Assembly (NCBI GenBank): GCA_016788065.1 | Contig: JAEUTI010000006.1 | Location: 1 to 64,000 of the forward strand | DNA length: 64,000 nt | DNA from: Bacteroidia bacterium | GTDB lineage: Bacteria > Bacteroidota > Bacteroidia > AKYH767-A > OLB10 | Direction: 5' to 3' | In this document: piece by piece, positions 55,812 to 64,000 of the stretch | How the letters are laid out: each line of letters starts with the position of its first letter | How positions within the stretch are numbered: position 1 is the stretch's first letter | Notes under the pieces: model-generated | Told to the model about the DNA's origin: nothing | Database searches by the model: none | What the model saw: the letters and a program-made list of their open reading frames with translations, nothing else | Position numbers and translations under genes: made by a program

Positions 55812-56121
55812 GTCCCCTGCTGGCTTTTTCAAAAGGTTGATCTATAGCATCGCCACAAAAGTATTCTTCGCCTTTCAGGAGAAGCTTTTATAGTTTTTCA
55901 TAGTCTTAAATATGTCTTTAAAACTTCGCTTATACACAATCATTTCAAAGAATATACTTATATCATTATCAATAATATAAGCTTAGTTCCGGCTTTTATA
56001 ATGGAGCAAGTTGTTCAGGGAATTTATTTACTCATTTTTGAGATGACTGCGGTTTTTAGTCGGGCTGCCGTTAAAGGCAATTAGTGTGGACGAATTACGT
56101 TAAGAGTTAAGTTTTTAGAAA
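55812..56121. other. Intergenic region with hairpin and promoter-like block
   Basis: A terminator-like hairpin, CTTC-g-CCT-ttc-AGG-a-GAAG, is at 55866-55884, followed by T-rich sequence. A 33-bp block at 56031-56063 with CATTTTTGAGA and TTTTTAGTCGG resembles a block at 56619-56651 upstream of the next-but-one gene. No additional gene is seen. Confidence 0.5.
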
Positions 56122-56529
56122 ATGAATAAGTCCGCAAAACGAATTAGCATAACTGTGACTATTATTCTATTCTTTTTGCTTTTTACTTTGCCACTATTTC
56201 TTATAGTATTTTTCGAAAACTTTCCAGTTAAATCGCCGCCTAAAGTTGTTACCTTAATATTACAACCAGACACAAAGTATTCTTCAGGGTATACAGACGA
56301 AAAGTTTGAATCCATTAGCATCGGCATGACAGAAAAGCAAGTGCTGGATATTCTAGGAGAGCCGTTGACTCGTTGGCGACCTTACCTGAATACAAAATTC
56401 AAGGACAAAGAACATTTCGTAGGACTTCAGTATAGTGAAAGTCCTGGTAGCGGACATTATAACTTACGACAAATTTATCTTGATAACGGAAAGGTCGCTG
56501 AAATAATAAGCTATTTCTATATCGACTAA
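56122..56529 (+). CDS. BamE/SmpA-like small membrane-anchored protein
   Basis: A 135-residue protein with an N-terminal membrane segment (VTIILFFLLFTLPLFLIVFF, about 11-30) and, from residue 60, a short domain with GMTEKQVLDILGEP, the helix-turn signature of the BamE/SmpA-like fold, followed by strands EHFVGLQYSES and NLRQIYLDNGKV. BamE proteins belong to the outer-membrane assembly machinery, but many small proteins with this fold have other roles; the lack of a lipobox speaks against a true BamE. It stands as a single gene. Confidence 0.62.
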   Translation: MNKSAKRISITVTIILFFLLFTLPLFLIVFFENFPVKSPPKVVTLILQPDTKYSSGYTDEKFESISIGMTEKQVLDILGEPLTRWRPYLNTKFKDKEHFVGLQYSESPGSGHYNLRQIYLDNGKVAEIISYFYID

Positions 56530-56598
56530 ATTTCCTTCAGAATGCAGTCATTTGTTCCATTTGATGCAATTATTGCCTGACTAAAATGAGAGGTTTGG

Positions 56599-56628
56599 TT
56601 GCCAAGTTCATATATTTGCTTATTTTTG
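56599..56628 (+). promoter_or_regulatory. Promoter for the beta-lactamase-like gene
   Basis: TTG (56599-56601) is followed after 19 bases by TATTTTTG (56621-56628), matching the Bacteroidota promoter; the leader is about 75 nt. Confidence 0.6.
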
Positions 56629-56707
56629 AGAAAACGCGAATTTTTAGTCGGATTTACATTACACCTAATACCCAAACAACAGGTAAAATCAACGATAAAT
56701 AAAAGCT

Positions 56708-57892
56708 ATGAAACTCAAAATATTAATCGTGATAATGTTGATTTCTAACCTGGCAATAGGACAAAATCAACAAATCACCAGACTTGACGGGAGTAAAATC
56801 ACTGCTAGTGCAATTGACGAAACCGTTAACGGCTTAATGAAAAAGGCAAATGTTCAAGGATTGAGCTTGTCGATAATTAATAAAAACCAAACACCTTACA
56901 TAAAATCCTATGGGTATAAGAATTTAGCTAAAAACGAGTTTCTAGATTCTGCAACGGTTTTGTATGCAGCATCATTTAGCAAGGCAGTATTTGGCTATTT
57001 GACGATGAAATTGGTAGAGGAAAAAGTGATAGACTTAGACAAACCTCTTTACGAATATTTAAGCAAACCCATTCCGGATTATGAGTATTTCTCAGATCTT
57101 AAATCTGATGACAGATGGAAATTAATGACGGCAAGAATGTGTTTGAGCCATACAACAGGACTTCCTAATGTTAGATGGGTTCATCCAACAACAGGTGTTC
57201 AAGATACCCTTGGCATTATGAAAATATATTTTACTCCGGGACAGAAATATGCTTATTCGGGAGAAGGAATTAAACTTTTGCAGTTAGTTATAGAGGAAGT
57301 AACAAAGAAAAATGTTGAGGAATTGGCAATTGAAAAAATCTTCAACCCAATTGGAATGACAAGAACCGGATACATTTGGCATGAGCGGTTTGATGATAAT
57401 TACGCAACGGGTCACCTTTCAGACAACACACTCAATCCAAAGAAAAAGCGAACCATGCCGGTGGCCGGTGCTTCTTTGGTAACAACAATTACAGACTACA
57501 CCAGATTTATTGAGCATTTGATGAATCAGAAAGGTTTAGACGAAAGTATGTTTGAAGAAATGATCTCACCTCAAATTGAAATATTGTCAAAGTCACAATT
57601 TCCACCAATTACCGAAGAAACAACAACGGAGAACAAAGCCATTAATTTATCATATGGACTTGGTTGGGGTCTATTGAAATGCAAGTATGGCAGAGCATTT
57701 TTTAAAGAAGGACACGATGATGCCTGGAGAAACTATAACATAAATTTTATTGACAAAGGGATTTCAATAATAATAATAACCAATAGTGCTAATGGAGAAC
57801 TCATTTTTAAAGAACTATTAGAAACATTAATTGCAGATACTTTTACACCCTGGAAATGGGAAGCATACTTTCCAATCGACTACAAGAAGTAA
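56708..57892 (+). CDS. Beta-lactamase-related serine hydrolase (class C/PBP4*-like)
   Basis: A 394-residue exported protein (signal peptide MKLKILIVIMLISNLAIG-Q). The catalytic motif is S89-F-S-K92 (SxxK), in AASFSKAVFGYLTMKLVEE; the second motif is a variant YSG (in KYAYSGEGIKLLQLV) instead of YxN, and GHDDAWR near 335 corresponds to the HxG/KTG region. These features fit the Beta-lactamase (PF00144) family, whose members hydrolyse esters, amides or D-amino-acid peptides; true antibiotic resistance should not be assumed. It is a single-gene unit with its own promoter. Confidence 0.86.
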   Translation: MKLKILIVIMLISNLAIGQNQQITRLDGSKITASAIDETVNGLMKKANVQGLSLSIINKNQTPYIKSYGYKNLAKNEFLDSATVLYAASFSKAVFGYLTMKLVEEKVIDLDKPLYEYLSKPIPDYEYFSDLKSDDRWKLMTARMCLSHTTGLPNVRWVHPTTGVQDTLGIMKIYFTPGQKYAYSGEGIKLLQLVIEEVTKKNVEELAIEKIFNPIGMTRTGYIWHERFDDNYATGHLSDNTLNPKKKRTMPVAGASLVTTITDYTRFIEHLMNQKGLDESMFEEMISPQIEILSKSQFPPITEETTTENKAINLSYGLGWGLLKCKYGRAFFKEGHDDAWRNYNINFIDKGISIIIITNSANGELIFKELLETLIADTFTPWKWEAYFPIDYKK

Positions 57893-57931
57893 AGGTACAA
57901 AGGAGTAACACAGGTGACTGTTGTCCCTTTT

Positions 57932-57961
57932 GGTTGGATGGGAGAACAAAACCCATCAACC
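57932..57961. other. Hairpin with one bulged base after the hydrolase gene
   Basis: GGTTG-g-ATGGG and CCCAT-CAACC form a 10-pair stem with one extrahelical G and a 9-base loop, 40 bp past the stop. It lacks a T-run. A structure with an extrahelical base recalls folded attC sites, but the core-site sequences are not seen. Confidence 0.5.
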
Positions 57962-58045
57962 CCAATTTCAATTACGAACTGCTAGAATAAGCAAGAAATC
58001 TGATCACCAAAACAATAGATTATTGACAAAATATAGGATTAAAGA

Positions 58046-58753
58046 ATGAAAAGAATTGCATTTATTACCGACATACATTTAGGAGAACAATTTCCAATTG
58101 ACAATAATGTCAACCCACCTAAAAATCTTGAAACAGTTCTTAGTGATATAGAGAACAGAAAAATTAACGAAATAATTTTTGGTGGTGACATTGGCGAAGC
58201 AACTTCACATGACTATTTTTTTGAAAAACTAAAAAATCTAAATGTAAAATTGATTCTAGGAAACCACGACAAGTTTGATAAGGTAAAAGATCATTTTAAT
58301 AAAGACAAAAATAAAGATGAACTTTACTACAAAACAGAGGATGAAACGTACCAATACATATTTTTAGACAGTTCATCAGACGAATTGAGTAAAACGCAAT
58401 TAGAATGGATTCTAAATGAATTAAGCGAACAGAAAGAATTGGTTTTGTTTGTTCACCACCCTGTTCTGGAAATTGAAACAAAAGTTGACAAAGTTTATCC
58501 TCTAAAAAATAGAGATGAATTAAAACTGATTTTACTTAAATTTAAAAATAATGTGACAATATTTTGCGGACACTATCATATGAACGATGAACAAGAATTC
58601 AAAAACATAAAACAATACACAACTCAATCATTGTCTTTTCAACTCATAATAAACCCAACAGAAATAGAAATTGATAATTTAAATTTTGGATATAGAATAA
58701 TAACTATTAGCACTGAAAATATTAAAACTGAAATAATTAATTTCAAACAATAA
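58046..58753 (+). CDS. Calcineurin-like metallophosphoesterase
   Basis: A 235-residue soluble protein with the full set of metal-binding motifs: D9-x-H11 in ITDIHLG, GGDIGE near 47, GNHDKFD near 73, HHPV near 141 and GHYHMND near 178. It belongs to the Metallophos (PF00149) superfamily, whose members hydrolyse phosphomono- or diesters with two metal ions, including cyclic nucleotides, Ap4A and lipids; the substrate is unknown. It has no signal peptide, so it acts in the cytoplasm. It is a single-gene unit. Confidence 0.9.
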   Translation: MKRIAFITDIHLGEQFPIDNNVNPPKNLETVLSDIENRKINEIIFGGDIGEATSHDYFFEKLKNLNVKLILGNHDKFDKVKDHFNKDKNKDELYYKTEDETYQYIFLDSSSDELSKTQLEWILNELSEQKELVLFVHHPVLEIETKVDKVYPLKNRDELKLILLKFKNNVTIFCGHYHMNDEQEFKNIKQYTTQSLSFQLIINPTEIEIDNLNFGYRIITISTENIKTEIINFKQ

Positions 58754-59325
58754 ACGGAATATCGAAAAAGAAACAATTAAAACTCTAAAAATATACCGGC
58801 AGGCAAAATAGGTGTCTGTTGCCTGTCTGGTTAGTCGGAGAAACACAGTCACACTTAAACCGGTTAACCGTGTTATTTCCGCAATTGAGATCCTAATAAC
58901 ATTATTATTCCGTTCCTTCCACAGCCTTTTTACGCCGCCGTTTTCAAAACCCACCTTCAAAAAGCAAGTGTTTCCCCTAAGATAAAATTATGAGATGAGC
59001 TTGTATCTATTTGATATTGTGCATTTTAGTAATTGGTTAAAATCGAGTCTAAAAATAGGGCAACTCCTTTTAATGGTGTATTTTTAAGGTTTGCAATTAA
59101 AGTTAAGGAAGTTTAAGGCAATTTGCACGGTCAACAAACATTTATGAAATAACGGCGGTTAATACTTTATTTTACATTTGCAGATAGCCGATAGTGCAAA
59201 TAAACTTAAGGGTACAAACATAGCCATGCCTTCTCAAATCAAAAAAATGTTATATCAACTTTCGATAAGCTTGTGAAATTGAAAATTTTTCGGTTACCAC
59301 TAATCTTAAACAAAATTATCTAATC
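58754..59325. other. Intergenic region with hairpins and dispersed repeats
   Basis: No gene is supported. It holds a hairpin CAGGCAA...TTGCCTG (58800-58825), a CGGTTAACCG palindrome (58861-58870), the second copy of the TTTTACGCCGCC/CACCTTCAAAAAGCAAG repeat (58927-58976) and a copy of the AATGGTGTATTTTTA segment (59066-59088). TACATTTG at 59173-59180 is a possible -7 element for the YcxB-like gene. Confidence 0.65.
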
Positions 59326-59817
59326 ATGACTTCAGAAATCAAAGCTAACGTAACACGAGAGGACTACGCTTCATTTAATACACATTTGTTTATTAAAAGG
59401 AACGTGAAGAAATATATCGTCTTAAGTATAGTTATGTCTCTGGCATTACCTTTCTTAATTACCAGTAAATCTACTCCAGAACTTTCTGACTTTATTCTGA
59501 CCTTCATTGTTTACAACCTTTTCTTTTGGTTAGTAATATATAACAGGCTGAGGAAAACAAAAAATATTCCAATGGAGGGAGGCCCCACTTTAGGAGAAAG
59601 AAAATACATTATAAGTGATAGCGAATTCATCTGCGAGAATGAAATGGCTTTTTCTAAAATACGATGGGATGGGATTAAATGTGTGGATATTTCAAAGAAA
59701 GCTATATACTTATTTGTGGATACAAATCAGGCATTTATTATACCAAGAAGAACATTTCCAGACCTAATAACGGAAAATGAATTTGTTGAATTGATTAATC
59801 GAAAAGTAAAATTGTAA
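59326..59817 (+). CDS. YcxB-like membrane protein
   Basis: A 163-residue protein with two close membrane helices (YIVLSIVMSLALPFLI and FILTFIVYNLFFWLVIYN) after a 35-residue cytoplasmic start, and a C-terminal domain of about 70 residues (YIISDSEFICENEMAFSKI, WDGIKCVDISKKAIYLFVD, AFIIPRRTFPD) that matches the YcxB-like pattern. The function of the family is not known. It is a single-gene unit. Confidence 0.72.
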   Translation: MTSEIKANVTREDYASFNTHLFIKRNVKKYIVLSIVMSLALPFLITSKSTPELSDFILTFIVYNLFFWLVIYNRLRKTKNIPMEGGPTLGERKYIISDSEFICENEMAFSKIRWDGIKCVDISKKAIYLFVDTNQAFIIPRRTFPDLITENEFVELINRKVKL

Positions 59818-60010
59818 ATATAAAATAAATATGCAATTACCTGATTTTTCAATCCAGGTCCGAAAATAATTATTATAACTTCTATAAATAATCTAAAAAG
59901 GGAAATCACTACTGTTAATATAATTTTAAGTTAAAAATTGCTAATTTCCTGTCTATTCACAATACATTAAATTGTTATAGGTAACCAAAACGCAATACAT
60001 TTAATATAGC

Positions 60011-61192
60011 ATGAAAATAATTAAATTACTAGCAATGCTTCTTGTATTCACGCAGACCATTTTTGCACAAAAGTCGGCAGTGAATGAGTTCTCTTCAATC
60101 GACAAAATAGCCTTGCAACTTCCCGATTCATTGACAAATTCTACCGAGCAAATTGCAAGTTATATAAAATCTAACTTTTCGACAGACAAAGACAAATCAA
60201 GGGCCATTTTCATTTGGGTTGCATCAAACATTCAATACGACATTGATAATATGTTTGCACTAAACTTCTACGAAAAGAAAGAAGATAAAATTTCGAAGCC
60301 CTTAAAGACCAGAAAAGGTATCTGTGAAAATTATGCTGTACTATTCACAGATATATGTATAAAATCGGGACTTAAATCTTATGTTATTGAAGGCTACACC
60401 AAACAAAATGGTTTTACCGACTACATACCACACGCCTGGAGTGCCGCGCTTATTGACACTTCATGGTTTCTCTTTGACCCAACCTGGGGGTCTGGATATG
60501 TAAATGGCGGGAAATTCTACAAAAAAATAAACAACGAATACTTTAAAGTGATTCCTGCATCATTAATAAAATCTCATATTCCATTTGACTATTTATGGCA
60601 ATTCCTGAATTATCCGGTTAGTAATCAGGAATTTTACGAAGGTAAGACACAGCAAAATAAAACAAAAACATACTTTAGTTTCAAAGATACACTTCAGGAA
60701 TACGAGAAACTAAGTCACATTGAACAATTAAACGCATCTGCATACCGAATTGAAGCAAATGGTGTAAAAAATTCATTAATTTTTGACAGGCTTCAACGTA
60801 TAAAACTTGTAATAGAAAATGACAGACAAACTAAATCCGTAAATCTTTATAATTCAGCAGTTGTCGATTATAATGAAGCCATAAGAGCTATAAACGAATT
60901 TATAAATTATCGAAACGTTCAATTTAATCCTAAGAAATCTGATCCTGAAATACAAACAATGCTTGATAAACCTGATGCTAACCTGAAGGAAGCAAAAAAT
61001 AAATTAAGACAAATTACCAACACTGATCCTACCAATACAAAAATGATTGAACAACTGGCAACATCAATAGACGATGTTTCAAAACAGCTAAAAATGCAAC
61101 AAGAGTGGTTGGAATTATATTTCAGTAAAAGTAAATCAGGTCGCAAATCAATGTTTTACAAAGTAACTTGGTTTGGTATCCCATTAAATTAA
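60011..61192 (+). CDS. Exported transglutaminase-like protein
   Basis: A 393-residue exported protein with signal peptide (MKIIKLLAMLLVFTQTIFA-Q, cleavage near 19). Its transglutaminase-core domain (about 40-170) has the intact triad C105 in RKGICENYAVLF, H141 in PHAWSAAL and D156 in FDPTWGSG. The remainder is helical, with a coiled-coil region (about 280-370, e.g. NKLRQITNTDPTNTK). Bacterial members act as thiol proteases or as transferases on surface proteins; the target is unknown. It is followed at 72 bp by a hypothetical gene in the same direction. Confidence 0.85.
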   Translation: MKIIKLLAMLLVFTQTIFAQKSAVNEFSSIDKIALQLPDSLTNSTEQIASYIKSNFSTDKDKSRAIFIWVASNIQYDIDNMFALNFYEKKEDKISKPLKTRKGICENYAVLFTDICIKSGLKSYVIEGYTKQNGFTDYIPHAWSAALIDTSWFLFDPTWGSGYVNGGKFYKKINNEYFKVIPASLIKSHIPFDYLWQFLNYPVSNQEFYEGKTQQNKTKTYFSFKDTLQEYEKLSHIEQLNASAYRIEANGVKNSLIFDRLQRIKLVIENDRQTKSVNLYNSAVVDYNEAIRAINEFINYRNVQFNPKKSDPEIQTMLDKPDANLKEAKNKLRQITNTDPTNTKMIEQLATSIDDVSKQLKMQQEWLELYFSKSKSGRKSMFYKVTWFGIPLN

Positions 61193-61264
61193 CTGGGGAG
61201 GCAGACATTTACATTGTAGAACTACAGAAAACCATATAATAAATAATTAGTTTATCAAATTACA

Positions 61265-61819
61265 ATGACAATCTGGTATACAGCAAGAAACCTCTTTAAT
61301 AAGTCGTTTGAAGGCTCTAATAAATATATTGAATTTTCCGGATTGAAACAGACCGAAGAAATTGTTTCTTTAGACTGTTCTTTAAATGACCCGGTCTTTC
61401 TATTTGACTCAGACAATCAGGATGACTGGAAATTCGGTATCACAACTGAAAATGAATTTTTCACTGATTGTTATTCAAGTCTTGACTATGTAAAAACCAG
61501 AGCAAGAGACGTTAGAGAATATAATTTATTGGCGGTATGCTTTCAGCCGACAGCACCATATAACGAAGTTGATTTGGACGATTTTACATTTATTGGCTAC
61601 GACCTACTCGACCAATCTCATGGCAACAGCGTATTGACAAACTGCGTTGGATCACCAAATGTTTTTACAAACATTGAATTGAACAAATTTGGCCTAATAG
61701 ATATTTTTGATAGTGCAATACAAACTAAAGAAGCCTTATTTGCTAAAAATCCAAATGAGTTCCATTCTAACACAAATGTTTGGGCAATATGGAGGCATAA
61801 TACAATCGGACGTAAATAA
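61265..61819 (+). CDS. Hypothetical cytoplasmic protein
   Basis: A 184-residue protein with no signal or membrane segment. It is acidic, with strands such as VSLDCSLNDPVFLFD, EYNLLAVCFQPTAPY and FTFIGYDLLDQSHGNSVLTNC. I do not recognise a family. Small acidic single-domain proteins among orphan genes are sometimes immunity proteins, but nothing here shows that. It lies 72 bp after the transglutaminase-like gene and may be co-transcribed. Confidence 0.6.
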   Translation: MTIWYTARNLFNKSFEGSNKYIEFSGLKQTEEIVSLDCSLNDPVFLFDSDNQDDWKFGITTENEFFTDCYSSLDYVKTRARDVREYNLLAVCFQPTAPYNEVDLDDFTFIGYDLLDQSHGNSVLTNCVGSPNVFTNIELNKFGLIDIFDSAIQTKEALFAKNPNEFHSNTNVWAIWRHNTIGRK

Positions 61820-61914
61820 ACATTAACTTACCTCTATGGAGCCATAGAATGTTAATTGCTATAAAAATAGACTAAAATATTAACTTGACTTTATCCAAAA
61901 ACTGATTAGTCAGA

Positions 61915-62193
61915 ATGAATTTGACAATTATTATCATTATACTTGGATTAACATGCTTTATTCTAAATTTTTATGTTAGTTATTTATACTTGAATTTATA
62001 TAAAGCAGGTCTTATTCTTTCGGATAAAAGATTCTCCTGGAAAATATTTAAAGAAAGCCTGATTACCACCAAAAATGCTTCAGATAAACAAGCTATCAGG
62101 AAATGCTTTACATTTTATAAAATCTTGCTTCTTTTATTTTATACTTCATTATTACTAATATTTATACAATTACTCTTGACAACATCTAAATAG
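61915..62193 (+). CDS. Small two-helix membrane protein
   Basis: A 92-residue protein with an N-terminal helix (LTIIIIILGLTCFILNFYVSYLYL) and a C-terminal helix (KILLLLFYTSLLLIFIQLLL), joined by a basic cytoplasmic loop. No family is recognised. It starts 95 bp after the previous gene, in the same direction. Confidence 0.55.
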   Translation: MNLTIIIIILGLTCFILNFYVSYLYLNLYKAGLILSDKRFSWKIFKESLITTKNASDKQAIRKCFTFYKILLLLFYTSLLLIFIQLLLTTSK

Positions 62194-62322
62194 ACTTATA
62201 GCAAGGTTGGAGGGAAATTTGTATCTTTGAAAGTACATACGTTTAAAAAATCCAGATTCTCGACAATCTGTAAATCACCATTGACAATTGACCGCTTACA
62301 AGAAATAAGTGTATTTAAAAAT

Positions 62323-63597
62323 ATGAAAACCATCCGAACAATAGTTTTTTCTCTATTCCTTTCTTCCCAGGTTCTTGCTCAACCTGGACCTGATGTTGTT
62401 TTTCCTACCAATATAAATTTGAATCAATACCCATCCTTTCCCAGAGAATTTGATGAAGACGGCATTGCTGGTGACTTCTCGAGGCCAATATTGGGAATCA
62501 TTACAATTGATTCTACTTCAGACTTATCAATTATTCCACTTCTAAAAAAAGAGAAGAATTTATCTCTGAAAATTGATCTATGCAACATTCCTGCTGAATT
62601 TACAGCATTTGAAAACACCAAAAGGCTTCGATTAATTGATCTAAATGATTCAATTAATATTAGTTTTATTAATGGGTTTAGAAATTTGAAATATCTGTAT
62701 CTCGAAAATTCCGGAGACATACTATTCGACAATTATCTTTCGCTTGATTCACTTGTAGAAATTGATATTTCATTTAGCGAACGATTAACTAGTCTAAAGG
62801 CGTTGGAAAAAATAAATTCATTAGAAAAAATATCGTTAAGATATGTTCCGAAACTAAAGGAATTCCCTGAATTTGATTCAAATAATCGAATCAAGTATGT
62901 CCATATTTATCAAGAAATTGGGGATGGATGCACGGATTGTCTGCCCAGTCCCCATAAATTAAATATAACTAGCTTGAATAGGTTAAAACAGTTAGAAGTA
63001 CTCGTTATGTCTAATGTCAATGGGCTAACGGAAATACCAGGCGACCTATCTAAAAAGTTGCGTGTATTCGAAATAATCGATATTCAGCGAGCCAATAAAG
63101 ACTATGCAATCCGGTCTTAAATTCAAGATGTAAGTGGTTTTTCCAATTATGAAAAACTAGAGACAATTTATTTATCCGGAGTTCACATCAAAGTTTTTAA
63201 AGGAAATTTTGAAAAATTGAACTTGAAATACCTGACATTAAGCAGTGTGGTTGGGTTAGAAGATATTTCCGGAATTTTCACCATGAAAAGCATTGACCAG
63301 GTAAAAATTGAGTTATGTGGAATTCGAACTATCGATGGATCTTCTTGCAACGCTTTCATCAATAATATGATATTTAGCGATTGCTCGAATATAGAAAAAA
63401 TAGATTTTCTTTTATCGTGTGAACACATAAACCAACTGCAATTAGGCGGAGGGTCCATGTTATTGCTTCCTAAACCCAAAGAATGGAAGATACCTAATCT
63501 AAGAATTTATGCCCATGGTTCTGCGGGGGAATTTTATGTAATGAAAAAAGAAGGAGAAATAGTTGATAGTTTAAATTTGAAACCTTATATAAAATAA
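62323..63597 (+). pseudogene. Exported LRR-like protein gene interrupted by a TAA
   Basis: The ATG at 62323 opens a signal peptide (MKTIRTIVFSLFLSSQVLA-Q); an upstream TTG start at 62227 adds non-conserved residues. The frame encodes leucine-rich-repeat-like units of about 22-25 residues (LRLIDLNDSINISFINGFRNL-type, LKYLYLENSGDILFDNYLSL-type). It stops at TAA 63118-63120 after 265 residues, but the same frame continues without gap through IQDVSGFSNYEKLETIYLSG and further LRR units to a TAA at 63595-63597. The full product would have about 424 residues. A single nonsense change (or assembly error) explains the split. Function is unknown. Confidence 0.75.
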
Positions 63598-63718
63598 CTT
63601 AACTCCATAAAGGTTTATCACACTCCCGATGAGCATAAAGTCACAGCCTGTTACATTCAATCGCATTTCGCTTCTAAAATTCATCAAATAGACAAAAACT
63701 GCTTAGACAACTCGAAAA

Positions 63719-64000
63719 ATGAAAAATTATTTTCTACGAACGCTCGCTTCTGCTTTCCTGACAATATTACTTTTCAGCACTGCCTGCAATGGGCCAGTTA
63801 ACAAAGAATTACCAAAAGAAAAAGAACATCCTAAACTAATAAAAACCATTGGAGACCCCAGGTACGGCCATGTACGATGTGGCATGCAGGACAGAGCCGG
63901 CAATATTTGGTTCGGAACCACAGAAAATGGATTGTATAAATATGATGGGGAATCATTTCGCCAATTTCTGTTAGCCGATGGATTAATCAGTAATTCTATC
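63719..64000 (+). CDS. Lipoprotein with Reg_prop repeats, 3'-truncated by window edge
   Basis: From ATG 63719 the frame is open to the window end (94 codons). It starts with a lipoprotein signal (LASAFLTILLFSTAC-N, acylated Cys at 23), then a Reg_prop propeller repeat (MQDRAGNIWFGTTENGLYKYDG) and FLLADGLISNSI. This is the usual N-terminus of propeller-type sensors or of stand-alone Reg_prop lipoproteins; which one it is depends on sequence outside the window. Confidence 0.8.
   Translation, partial: MKNYFLRTLASAFLTILLFSTACNGPVNKELPKEKEHPKLIKTIGDPRYGHVRCGMQDRAGNIWFGTTENGLYKYDGESFRQFLLADGLISNSI

Noticed and set aside
54994-58850. Integron attC sites in the hairpins between orphan genes
   Set aside because: Stems exist (55019, 57932, 58800) but I could not match RYYYAAC and GTTRRRY core sites in the right order, and no integrase is present in the window.

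Overview
The window comes from a Bacteroidota (Bacteroidetes) chromosome, most like the environmental Chitinophagia/Saprospiria/Sphingobacteriia lineages. Evidence: at least seven secreted proteins end in a type IX secretion (T9SS) type A sorting domain; there are hybrid-style sensor kinases with periplasmic Reg_prop propellers and a LytTR regulator; promoters follow the Bacteroidota pattern TTG-N19-21-TAnnTTTG; and Shine-Dalgarno sites are mostly absent. No rRNA, tRNA or CRISPR array was recognised. Both ends cut a gene: a repeat protein on the left and a Reg_prop lipoprotein on the right.

Region 1 (1-11 kb): two paralogous surface proteins built of 17-residue NTTG/NTF repeats flank a convergent/divergent LytTR response regulator and propeller histidine kinase pair. 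A T9SS protein with an odd N-terminus and a double terminator close the region. Region 2 (11-25 kb): a large sortilin-like T9SS protein, two small exported proteins, a glycosyltransferase divergent from an RNA-methyltransferase-like gene, then tandem repeats, an acyltransferase, an FMN-binding protein, and a PIN toxin gene overlapping a 54-codon gene not usually called. It ends with a DUF4175 membrane coiled-coil protein followed by an anti-sigma-type ATPase. Region 3 (25-41 kb): a second sortilin-like T9SS protein, a GH18 chitinase, an operon of dicarboxylate symporter, DUF1801 protein and ybeY, an SBBP T9SS protein, a NarL-type response regulator with its TPR histidine kinase, and an M23 T9SS peptidase.

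Region 4 (41-54 kb): repeat-rich intergenic DNA surrounds a TlpA-like thioredoxin gene. It is followed by a visibly more AT-rich island with the most interesting content: a 444-residue protein with a winged-helix-like N-terminus and a C-terminal HEPN-type Rx4-6H motif, and 191 bp downstream a 1751-residue protein with an N-terminal HEPN-type motif, a STAND/NACHT-like P-loop NTPase, a very long helical-repeat sensor region and a small C-terminal HTH-like tail. I propose this pair as a candidate anti-phage or abortive-infection system. A decayed IS3-type element with three nonsense codons lies just downstream.

Region 5 (54-64 kb): at least nine co-directional, mostly single-gene units (small membrane proteins, BamE-like, beta-lactamase-like hydrolase, metallophosphoesterase, YcxB-like, transglutaminase-like) separated by 70-570 bp. 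One LRR-like gene is split by a single in-frame stop. The layout looks like an accumulated accessory array, but I could not show integron attC sites. All functional statements rest on motifs read by eye; no database search was run.
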